A stretch of DNA of 15,505 nucleotides. Source: Treponema sp. GTDB lineage: Bacteria > Spirochaetota > Spirochaetia > Treponematales > Breznakiellaceae. The notes below the pieces were generated by a model that did not search any database, was not told where the DNA came from, and saw nothing but the letters and a program-made list of their open reading frames with translations. The position numbers and the translations under genes are program-made. This document shows, piece by piece, positions 5,884-12,359 of the stretch (position 1 is the stretch's first letter; every line of letters starts with the position of its first letter). The DNA lies in NCBI GenBank assembly GCA_031268245.1, contig JAIRXN010000212.1, forward strand, positions 1-15,505. The letters run 5' to 3'.

Positions 5884-6627
5884 ATGAATATCCTTTTGAC
5901 CAACGATGATGGAATTGACAGTCCCGGGCTCAGGCTGTTTGCCGGGGCCCTCAGAAAAAAAAGGAGAGACCGGATACTGATCCTCGCCCCCGACGGAGAT
6001 CGTTCCGGGGTTTCCCATGCCATATCTTATATACACAAGCCCCTTCAGCTTAAAAGCCTGGGGGAGGATACCTGGTCATGTTCGGGGAATCCGGCGGACT
6101 GTGCAATGCTTGCGGTATTGGAAGCCCTGCCGGTAAAACCGGATCTCCTTGTTTCGGGGATCAACCGGGGCGCCAACCTGGGGACGGATCTTGTCTTTTC
6201 CGGGACTGCCGCTGCGGCCCGGCAGGGGGGACTTCATGGTATCCCTTCCATCGCCCTCTCCCTCTCTTCTCTCCGGGATGGGGACATACATTTTGACATG
6301 GCGGCTTCCTGGGCCGCGGAAAACCTCGATGTCCTGCGGCGGGAAATCCTCCCCGACACCTTTCTCAATGTGAATATTCCCAACAATCCGGAGGGGCCGG
6401 GGGGCATGGAGATTACCTTTCTTTCAAAACGGATCTACCATGATACCATGCAGAAATTCACTGCCCCCGCAGGAGATCAATTCTGTTTTGTTGTTTTGGG
6501 CGGGATTGAAGCCCGGCCGGAGCCGGGTTCCGACTCGGATGCGGTTTTCCGTAATCTGGTTTCCCTCAGCCCGGTATACATCCATCCGGTTACAGCTTTC
6601 GCCGTTTCTGCGGGGAAGGGTTGCTGA
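5884..6627 (+). CDS. surE: 5'/3'-nucleotidase SurE
   Basis: A metal-dependent nucleoside monophosphate phosphatase (also acting on short polyphosphate or oligonucleotides in relatives), cytoplasmic, linked to stationary-phase survival and nucleotide salvage. The 247-residue protein opens with the family's hallmark MNILLTNDDGIDSPG (metal ligands D8 and D9). It continues with APDGDRSGVSHAIS (S41), SGNPADCAML (68-76) and VSGINRGANLGTDLVFSGTAAAA (N94 as metal ligand), so the active site is complete. I chose the ATG at 5884, which gives the standard N-terminus; an upstream in-frame TTG at 5878 is possible and closer to AGGAGG. The ribosome-binding site and start codon belong to a repeat element. 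The next gene begins one base after the stop, so surE heads an operon with two TPR proteins. Confidence 0.95.
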   Translation: MNILLTNDDGIDSPGLRLFAGALRKKRRDRILILAPDGDRSGVSHAISYIHKPLQLKSLGEDTWSCSGNPADCAMLAVLEALPVKPDLLVSGINRGANLGTDLVFSGTAAAARQGGLHGIPSIALSLSSLRDGDIHFDMAASWAAENLDVLRREILPDTFLNVNIPNNPEGPGGMEITFLSKRIYHDTMQKFTAPAGDQFCFVVLGGIEARPEPGSDSDAVFRNLVSLSPVYIHPVTAFAVSAGKGC

Positions 6628-6628
6628 T

Positions 6629-7348
6629 ATGGCCGGGAAAGAACCGGGAGGCAGGCGGGCTCCCGGGAGAGACAGTTTCCTTCAGAATGGCATCCGGCTT
6701 TTCAACATGAGGCGCTGGGAACCGGCGCTTCAGGAATTTATGTCGATAGATACCGGCAAATTCAGCCCGGAAGAGAATATCGAATTGGCTTACTATCTGG
6801 GGCTCTGTTTTACCAAGCTTTCCCGCTACGACGATGCCCTGCTCTATCTGGAACAGGTTGTTACCGGGGGGCAGGATGTGCTGCGGGTCTACCAGTGCCG
6901 TATGACACTGGCCTACATCTACGTGATCACAAAACGTTCCAAGATGGCCGAATTTGAGCTGAAGCGGCTGCAGAATTCCGGCTTTGAGTCTCCTCAACTC
7001 TACAATACCCTGGCCTACGCCTCCTGGACTCAGAAAAACTATAAAAGCGCCGTAGAACTCTACGAAAAAGCCCTTGATATTGACGAAAACAATACAACTG
7101 CAATGAACAGTCTGGGGTATATCCTTGCGGATCGTGAGATTGACCTTTTGCGGGGGCTCCGTTTCTGCAAGAAGGCGGTAGACCGCAAGCCCCAGAGCCC
7201 TGCATATCTCGATTCTCTGGGCTGGGCCTACTTCAAGAACGGAGAACTCCTGGAAGCCCGTACCTGGATACGCCGGGCTCTGGAATTGGCTCCCGCCGAA
7301 CCGGAGATCCGTGAGCATATGAAGATTCTTACCGGAGGCGGAGGATGA
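6629..7348 (+). CDS. TPR-repeat protein, cytoplasmic
   Basis: A 239-residue protein built of tetratricopeptide-like helical pairs, expected to act as a protein-protein scaffold. There is no signal peptide; the N-terminus (MAGKEPGGRRAPGRDS) is polar and basic. Clear TPR units lie at about 123-155 (NTLAYASWTQKNYKSAVELY), 157-189 and 191-223 (DSLGWAYFKNGELLEARTWI); weaker ones cover 17-80. The start is the ATG one base after the surE stop; a longer upstream frame exists but lies inside surE in another frame and does not look like protein. The stop overlaps the next ATG (ATGA), so translation with the secreted TPR/NHL protein is probably coupled. Its partner may be that protein or SurE. No enzyme motif is seen. 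Confidence 0.85.
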   Translation: MAGKEPGGRRAPGRDSFLQNGIRLFNMRRWEPALQEFMSIDTGKFSPEENIELAYYLGLCFTKLSRYDDALLYLEQVVTGGQDVLRVYQCRMTLAYIYVITKRSKMAEFELKRLQNSGFESPQLYNTLAYASWTQKNYKSAVELYEKALDIDENNTTAMNSLGYILADREIDLLRGLRFCKKAVDRKPQSPAYLDSLGWAYFKNGELLEARTWIRRALELAPAEPEIREHMKILTGGGG

Positions 7349-9390
7349 AGTTCCTTACAGGGGCATGTATCTGCTTTTTCCTGGCTTTTCCGCCCTTACT
7401 CCATGCTCAGGAAGCTGAAGGCGGTTCTACGGATATGGATGCCCTCCGTGCGGCAGACGAATTCCGGCTGGGGGTTCTTGCCTATAACCGTTATGCCTTT
7501 AATGAAGCCATACTGTCCTTTGAAAGAGCCCTTTCCTACCGTCCCGGGGAAGGGCGGATACTGGACTGGCTGGGCCGGGCCTACTACCGTTCCGGTATGG
7601 ACGGGGCCGCACTGAGGCAGTGGCAGGCCGCAGCCAGAATTTTTGACCGTTTTTCCCCTGAAGCCCTGCTTCTGGGCAGCCGCATAGAAACGATAAGTAA
7701 CAGCCGGAATCTCCTTCCCGTAGCCGATGACGACATTCCCTATGTGGAATCGGGCCGGTATCCGGGAACGTATGGGGGAAACACCTTTTTCAAGCAGCCA
7801 AGCGCCGTGCTGCCCCTGGCGGATGGTTCCGTATGGGTGGTGGCCTGCGGTTCCAACGAAGTTGTCAGGATCGATGTGAACGGCATTGTCCGCGCCCGGC
7901 TGCGCGGCCCCCTCAACGGTTTTGACCGGCCCTATGACATTGTAAGGGGCCAGGGGGGGAGATTCTACCTTTCCGAACTCCGCGGAGGCAGGATCAGCGT
8001 TCTTAACCAGCGGGGCGAATGGCAGGCTTACATCGGTTCCAGGGGCCGGGGAGACGGTAATCTTCTGGGGCCGCAGAACCTGGCTGTAGATGATGAAGGC
8101 TATCTCTGGGTGGTGGATTACGGCAATATGCGTGTATCAAAATTCGATCCTGACGGCCTCTTTATCCTCAACATAAGCGGCAAGACTCCGTTTTTCAGCG
8201 GTTTCCGTTCTCCCACGGGGATTGCCTGTAAAGAGGGCAGGATCTATGTGGCCGACAATGCCGCCAGACAGATATATATTTTTGACAGTAACGGATCCTA
8301 CGAAGGGAGTCTTGATGTGGAAGGACTTTTAGGGCCCGAAAGCCTCCGTTTCCTTTCCGACGGGCGCCTGCTGGCGGTAGACGCAAACCGGATCCTCCTT
8401 ATTGATACTGATTCCGCGCTGATGAGGGTTCTCGGCATGGTCGGCGGAGAAGGCGTCCGGATTACCGGGGCGGACATGGACGGAAACGGCAATATTCTGG
8501 CAGCAGATTTCCAGGGTGGAGAAGTGCCGGTTCTTACCCGTATGGACGATATGGCGTCCGGGCTCTTTGTCCAGATTCAGCGTGTCTTTGCCGAAAACTT
8601 CCCCCAGGTAACGGTGGAAATTCAGGTTCAGGACAGACTCCGCCGTCCCATCGCAGGGCTTGATGCGGTCAATTTCCTCCTCAGTGAAGAGGGAGTTGCC
8701 GTCCCGGTCCAAACCTTCTATACCCCGCCGGATCGTCTTCCTGATACGGATATTTCAATTCTGCTGGAGCGTTCACCGGCCATGCTGCCTTTCCGGGATG
8801 ATCTCCTGCGCGCGGTGAATGATATTCAGGGAGGACTTTCAGACGGGAGCCGTATCGTTTCCCTGATTTCAGCAGGAATCCAGCCGGTTCAGGAACGGAT
8901 CGAACCCCTCGGAAATGGCGTTAGAGGGAACGGAGCCTCCTACGATCCCCGCTGGCGTTTTGATATGGGACTGCGGCTGGCCGCCACAGGGCTTTTAAGC
9001 GGGGCAAAGAAACGGGCCGTTGTCTTTATCAGTTCAGGAGAGATGGGAGAGGCGGCATTTGGACAGTACAGCCTTTCGGAACTGGCTGCCTATCTTTCAA
9101 ATAACGGGATCATTTTCGATGCCGTACTGCTGGGAAACAGACCGGCGCCCGGGGAACTGCGCTACCTCTGCGCCGAAACCGGAGGCCGGATTCTTCCCCT
9201 CTACAGACCGGAAGGTATCCGGGAGATGATCCAGAGTATTGCCGTAAAACCCAATGGAATATATATTATAGGGTATCGATCCGGGCTTCCCTCCGATTTC
9301 GGCAGAGCGTACCTTCCCGTGGAAACGGAAGTCTATTTGATGGAAAGATCCGGCAGAGATAGAACAGGCTACTTTCCGCCTCTGGAATGA
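7345..9390 (+). CDS. Secreted TPR / NHL beta-propeller / VWA-like protein
   Basis: A 681-residue exported protein of unknown function. Residues 1-21 form a signal peptide (basic start, hydrophobic core, cleavage probably after LLHA); there is no lipobox, so it is probably periplasmic. Residues 36-110 carry TPR-like helices (FRLGVLAYNRYAFNEAILSF, then LDWLGRAYYRSG). Residues about 150-400 are a run of NHL-type propeller blades, with cores such as PQNLAVDDEGYLWVVDYGNMRVSKFDPDG, SPTGIACKEGRIYVADN and ITGADMDGNGNILAAD. Residues 418-460 look like an Ig-like strand segment. Residues 468-640 resemble a von Willebrand A fold (ISILLERSPAM, RAVVFISSGEMGEA, AETGGRILPL). The metal site is degenerate: the usual DxSxS reads ERSPA. 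The overlap with the upstream TPR gene and the terminator after it make it the last gene of the surE operon. Confidence 0.8.
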   Translation: MKFLTGACICFFLAFPPLLHAQEAEGGSTDMDALRAADEFRLGVLAYNRYAFNEAILSFERALSYRPGEGRILDWLGRAYYRSGMDGAALRQWQAAARIFDRFSPEALLLGSRIETISNSRNLLPVADDDIPYVESGRYPGTYGGNTFFKQPSAVLPLADGSVWVVACGSNEVVRIDVNGIVRARLRGPLNGFDRPYDIVRGQGGRFYLSELRGGRISVLNQRGEWQAYIGSRGRGDGNLLGPQNLAVDDEGYLWVVDYGNMRVSKFDPDGLFILNISGKTPFFSGFRSPTGIACKEGRIYVADNAARQIYIFDSNGSYEGSLDVEGLLGPESLRFLSDGRLLAVDANRILLIDTDSALMRVLGMVGGEGVRITGADMDGNGNILAADFQGGEVPVLTRMDDMASGLFVQIQRVFAENFPQVTVEIQVQDRLRRPIAGLDAVNFLLSEEGVAVPVQTFYTPPDRLPDTDISILLERSPAMLPFRDDLLRAVNDIQGGLSDGSRIVSLISAGIQPVQERIEPLGNGVRGNGASYDPRWRFDMGLRLAATGLLSGAKKRAVVFISSGEMGEAAFGQYSLSELAAYLSNNGIIFDAVLLGNRPAPGELRYLCAETGGRILPLYRPEGIREMIQSIAVKPNGIYIIGYRSGLPSDFGRAYLPVETEVYLMERSGRDRTGYFPPLE

Positions 9391-9420
9391 AAAAATTTTA
9401 GAATGGGCTTTTAAGAGGCA

Positions 9421-9446
9421 GGCAGGAATTTTGTTCCTGCCCGTTT
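9421..9446 (+). terminator. Hairpin terminator after the surE-TPR-NHL operon
   Basis: GGCAGGAA (9421-9428), loop TTTTG, and TTCCTGCC (9434-9441) make a perfect 8-bp stem 30 bases after the stop, followed by CGTTT. The stem is strong but the T run is short, so termination may be partial and read on into the hemerythrin gene. Confidence 0.6.
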
Positions 9447-9486
9447 AACGTGTGCGGTTATGCAGCCGCATCAGAAGGAGTGAAAA

Positions 9487-9906
9487 ATGGCGTATACATG
9501 GGATAGCAGTCTTGAAACCGGACATCAAAAGATCGACAACCAGCATAAACAGCTTATTTCCGCTCTGAATAATCTTATCGAGGCTTCCTCCGAGGGGAAA
9601 GGCGAAGAGGAGATCTTCAGAACCCTGGATTTCCTTACAGGCTATACGATCATGCATTTTGGGGACGAGGAAAAACTTCAAACCAAGTACGATTATCCGG
9701 ATTATCATGTTCACAAGCGTCTCCATGACGAGTTCAAGAATACCGTGGGAATCTTGACCCGGCGCTTGCGGGACGAAGGGCCCAACAGGGAACTGGTGGG
9801 GGAGGTTACCGATGCTGTCGGCGCATGGCTGCTCAATCACATCAAGGGCGATGACTTCCGCATGGCCGCTTTCGTTAAAACAAAAGAAGAATCCGCTACG
9901 GTTTAG
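9487..9906 (+). CDS. Bacteriohemerythrin (single-domain, di-iron oxygen-binding)
   Basis: A 139-residue soluble four-helix-bundle protein that binds oxygen at a non-haem di-iron centre; in anaerobes and microaerophiles it serves in oxygen sensing, scavenging or delivery. The N-terminal W5 and the IDNQHKQL motif are typical. All seven expected ligands are present: H20, H57 and E61 (HFGDE), H76 and H80 (HKRLH), H118 and D123 (HIKGDD). No membrane or signalling domain is attached. AAGGAG lies seven bases before the ATG. It lies alone between the terminator and the convergent thiI gene, whose end is 30 bases away; a weak TGCGG/CCGCA hairpin (9453-9470) precedes it. Confidence 0.95.
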   Translation: MAYTWDSSLETGHQKIDNQHKQLISALNNLIEASSEGKGEEEIFRTLDFLTGYTIMHFGDEEKLQTKYDYPDYHVHKRLHDEFKNTVGILTRRLRDEGPNRELVGEVTDAVGAWLLNHIKGDDFRMAAFVKTKEESATV

Positions 9907-9936
9907 GAACAGGGTAATCCGGAAACCTTCTTCCCT

Positions 9937-11139
9937 CTATTTTTCATTCACTGACAAAGCGCTGCATTTTTCGATTTTGTCTTCTTTCAGCGCCTCATTC
10001 AACAGATCCTCCAGTTCAAGACCTTCGTAGAGACGCGCTGCCTCGTCCGTATTTCCCCGCAATATGGGGTGGGCCGGGCTGAAGATGCTGCAGCAGTCCG
10101 CATAGGGGAGAATCGAGGTCTCATAGGTATTGATGCTCTCCGCCATGCGTATGATCCTGTCCTTGTCCATGCCGATGAGAGGACGGAGAACCGGCAGTTT
10201 CAGCCTGCTCTGGGTACAGTTGAGGTTTTCTATGGTTTGGCTTGCCACCTGTGAGAGGCTCTCTCCGGTGATTAGGCAGCGGCAGCGGTTTCTCCGGGCA
10301 ATCCGTTCGGCGCATTCCATCATGGCCATGCGGAGCATCACGGTGCTCCAGGCCGGGGGAGCCCTTTCCTTTATCCTGACCTGTACTTTTGTAAAACCGA
10401 TGCAATGCAGCCGTATCCCCATCGTATAAGATCCCACGATTCCGGCAAGTTTAATAACCTTTTGACGGGCTTCTTCCGAGGTGTAAGGATATGCGTGAAA
10501 ATAGACTGCGTCGATACCCATGCCGCGGCCTGCCATCATCCAGCCGGCAACAGGAGAATCGATGCCCCCGGAGAGAAGCAGGAGACCCCTGCCGGCAGTC
10601 CCTACGGGCAGGCCGCCCAGTCCCCGGCGGGCATCTCCGTAGATAAAAGCCTTCTCCCGAATCTCCACGCCGATGACCGCTTCAGGGTTTTTTACCCTGA
10701 CCTCCAGTTCCGGCGCGGCTTCCCGTACCCTGTCTCCTGCCCGGCAGCAGATCTCGTAGGAACTCAAGGGGAAGCTCTTGTCCGTTCTCCGCGCCTCGAT
10801 CTTGAAGGATCGTATTCCCCGGAGGGATAGTTCCCTGCCTTCCGCCGCACAGGCCGCCATCACTTCTTCGGGTGTTTTTCCGGTTTTTCTGGCCTTTGCC
10901 CAGCCTGAAATACCGAAGAATCTGTCCAGGATCTTTTCCGTAATTTCGGCTTCTTCTTCGCCGCAGAATACATAGTACCTGCCATTGGTGTTTTCAAGCC
11001 TGAAATTCTTCCTTCCAAGAGCAGCGGAAAGCAGAAGAATGAGGTTTCTTCTCAGTATCTGTTCAAACCCTTCCCGGTTTCCGCCTTTCAGAGTCAATTC
11101 CCCGGGCTTCAGGAGGTAGGTTGCTTCGTTGATTATCAT
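9937..11139 (-). CDS. thiI: tRNA 4-thiouridine synthase ThiI (without rhodanese domain)
   Basis: ThiI adenylates uridine 8 of tRNA and inserts sulfur to give 4-thiouridine; in some bacteria it also takes part in thiazole synthesis for thiamine. The 400-residue protein has an N-terminal ferredoxin-like/THUMP region (about 1-170; KIEARRTDKSFPL is typical), the PP-loop SGGIDSP at 190-196 that binds ATP, then LITGESLSQVASQTIENL and PYADCCSIFSPAHP, which carries the conserved cysteine (C349 or C350). There is no C-terminal rhodanese domain, as in Bacillus-type ThiI, so sulfur must come directly from a cysteine desulfurase. The upstream gene encodes just that and overlaps it as ATGA (11139-11136), a strong sign of coupled production. 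Confidence 0.95.
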   Translation of the reverse strand: MIINEATYLLKPGELTLKGGNREGFEQILRRNLILLLSAALGRKNFRLENTNGRYYVFCGEEEAEITEKILDRFFGISGWAKARKTGKTPEEVMAACAAEGRELSLRGIRSFKIEARRTDKSFPLSSYEICCRAGDRVREAAPELEVRVKNPEAVIGVEIREKAFIYGDARRGLGGLPVGTAGRGLLLLSGGIDSPVAGWMMAGRGMGIDAVYFHAYPYTSEEARQKVIKLAGIVGSYTMGIRLHCIGFTKVQVRIKERAPPAWSTVMLRMAMMECAERIARRNRCRCLITGESLSQVASQTIENLNCTQSRLKLPVLRPLIGMDKDRIIRMAESINTYETSILPYADCCSIFSPAHPILRGNTDEAARLYEGLELEDLLNEALKEDKIEKCSALSVNEK

Positions 11140-12269
11140 AGATATTCAAGCACTTCGTGAATTGCGGCTATAAGGGCTTCAATCTCCTCATCCGTGGTAG
11201 ACCAGCCTTGGGATATGCGGATGCCTTCCAGCCGGAGTCTGGGATCAATGCCCATGGCGGCCAATACAGGCCGTTCAGGTGAGGCTGCCGAACAGGCCGA
11301 GCCGGTGGAAACCGCAAAACCGAGATCGTCCAGAGCCCGGGCCATCACCTCTCCGGGAATGTCCCTGAAAGCCGTTTGCAGTATCCATGGTGAGAAACGG
11401 GAATCCAGGGGGAGCCTGTCTTCGGGAATAAGGGTACAACGTTCGATTGATCCGAGGGCCGAGATAAGCTTCATAAAGCGTTTTTCCGCTGCCGCTGCGG
11501 CAGCCTTTTGAGCCTGCGCTTCCGCATGAGCCTCAAGCACGGCGGCAAACTCCAGAGCGCCTGCGGTGTTTTCCGTCCCGGGCCGTATTCCTCCTTCCTG
11601 TCCCCCGCCCAAAACGAGAACACTCAGCGGTTTTTTAAGATAGAGAAGCCCTATACCGCGGGGCCCGCCCAGCTTGTGGGCGCTGAACGCTGCCGAATCA
11701 AGATCCCACCCCTCAAGATTCAGGGGTATCTTCCCCGCAGCCTGTACCAGATCCGCATGAAAGTGAACGCGCGGGCCGCCGCTTTTCCGCAGTATCTCCC
11801 CGAGGCTTTTCAGATCCATTATGGCGCCGGTTTCGTTATTTACCGCCATAATTGCAGCCATCCTGGGGGAACCATGTTTTTCAATGGCTTTTTCAAGGCT
11901 TTCCCCGCCTATTCTGCCGTCTTTATCCGCCGGAATTGACCAGACCTGCTTCCCCATCCGTTCAAGAACCAGACAATTTTCCCGCACCGCAGGATGTTCC
12001 ACTGCGGAATAGCAAATTCCCCCTCCTCCGGGCCGGAGCAGCATTGAAAAGAGAACAATTGCATTGGATTCGGTGCCTCCGGAGGTAAAAAAGAGGGTTT
12101 TTGCCGCTACTCCCAGTACCTTTGCACAGCGTTCGCGGGCCTCTTCCAGAGCTTCACGGGCGGCCTTGCCTTCCCGGTGAATGGAAGAAGGATTGGCAAA
12201 AGAGACTTCTCCTGTACTTTTATGCGGCATGGCGCTGGCGGCCCAGTCAAAATAGTAACGTTTGATAAT
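11136..12269 (-). CDS. Cysteine desulfurase (IscS/NifS family) with a probable non-ATG start
   Basis: A PLP enzyme that turns cysteine into alanine and an enzyme-bound persulfide, here most likely for ThiI and perhaps Fe-S clusters. Motifs, numbered from the ATG at 12230: FFTSGGTESNA (47-57), H79 stacking on PLP, NNETGA (131-136), HADLVQAAGK (D160, Q163), the PLP lysine K186 in SAHKLGGPRG, and catalytic C313 in STGSACSA. From that ATG the protein is 364 residues but lacks the conserved N-terminal strand. The same frame continues upstream as RYYFDWAASA, which matches the family's YLDNAATT start, and no ATG, GTG or TTG is available in that stretch. I therefore extend the gene to the ATT at 12269 (or ATC at 12266), five to eight bases after AGGG. 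The linker to FANPSSIH is also about ten residues shorter than usual. Confidence 0.88.
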   Translation of the reverse strand: MIKRYYFDWAASAMPHKSTGEVSFANPSSIHREGKAAREALEEARERCAKVLGVAAKTLFFTSGGTESNAIVLFSMLLRPGGGGICYSAVEHPAVRENCLVLERMGKQVWSIPADKDGRIGGESLEKAIEKHGSPRMAAIMAVNNETGAIMDLKSLGEILRKSGGPRVHFHADLVQAAGKIPLNLEGWDLDSAAFSAHKLGGPRGIGLLYLKKPLSVLVLGGGQEGGIRPGTENTAGALEFAAVLEAHAEAQAQKAAAAAAEKRFMKLISALGSIERCTLIPEDRLPLDSRFSPWILQTAFRDIPGEVMARALDDLGFAVSTGSACSAASPERPVLAAMGIDPRLRLEGIRISQGWSTTDEEIEALIAAIHEVLEYL

Positions 12270-12311
12270 ACCAACCCTACTATAAAAGCAAAAAAATTTA
12301 TAGTACCATGA

Positions 12312-12330
12312 ACCGGTTTCAAAATCCGGT
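12312..12330. promoter_or_regulatory. Inverted repeat in the divergent desulfurase/thrA control region
   Basis: ACCGG-N9-CCGGT is a perfect 5-bp inverted repeat between two divergent genes. It lies just upstream of the thrA -10 box and, on the minus strand, overlaps TTGAAA (12323-12318), a possible -35 box for the desulfurase-thiI operon with a weak -10 (TAAATT) 16 bases on. It could be an operator acting on both genes. The arms are short; no known regulator site is recognised. Confidence 0.35.
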
Positions 12331-12342
12331 GTAACTCTTTTG

Positions 12343-12348
12343 TATAAT
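12343..12348 (+). promoter_or_regulatory. Perfect -10 box TATAAT ahead of thrA
   Basis: A consensus TATAAT ends only 11 bases before the thrA ATG at 12360, with no good -35 box at 16-18 bases. If used, transcription would start around 12355, making a leaderless or nearly leaderless thrA mRNA. A GGGGG run (12349-12353) is the only Shine-Dalgarno-like sequence. No threonine- or isoleucine-rich leader peptide or attenuator of the E. coli thr type is seen. Confidence 0.45.
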
Positions 12349-12359
12349 GGGGGAAATGA

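Larger units (their letters stand above)
5724..5886 (+). repeat. Tandem repeat element ahead of surE (two 42-bp copies, 66-bp period, plus partial third unit)
   Basis: Copies at 5779-5820 and 5845-5886 agree at 40 of 42 positions. Each starts GGAAATTGGTTATATACG, goes on to GCCGCCAGGAG and ends GTGCATG. The 24 bases between them resemble 5731-5754 (16 of 24 positions by eye), so the whole 5724-5886 stretch looks like one complete repeat unit preceded by a more decayed one. Copy 2 contains the Shine-Dalgarno sequence AGGAGG and the ATG of surE; copy 1 contains AGGAG and an ATG opening an eight-codon frame. It is likely an interspersed element present elsewhere in the genome, but that cannot be tested within the window. 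Confidence 0.8.

Noticed and set aside
5779..5886. CRISPR-like array (repeat, spacer, repeat)
   Set aside because: Only two copies, a 42-bp repeat with a 24-base spacer, no cas genes, and the second copy runs into the surE start codon.
5727..6023. Minus-strand frame with a repeated HKPPPGGVYNQF / HKPSPGGVYNQF pattern
   Set aside because: The protein repeat is just the reverse reading of the 42-bp DNA repeat (66-bp period keeps the frame); the rest lies antisense to surE. No ribosome-binding site or family likeness.
6440..6628. Longer N-terminus for the TPR protein
   Set aside because: The added part lies in another frame of surE and translates to arginine- and proline-rich shadow sequence; the ATG at 6629 directly follows the surE stop.
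9453..9470. TGCGG/CCGCA hairpin before the hemerythrin gene
   Set aside because: Five-base stem with an eight-base loop; no match to a known riboswitch or regulatory RNA.
9906..9937. Bidirectional terminator between hemerythrin and thiI
   Set aside because: Only a 4-bp AGGG/CCCT pairing could be drawn, too weak to call.
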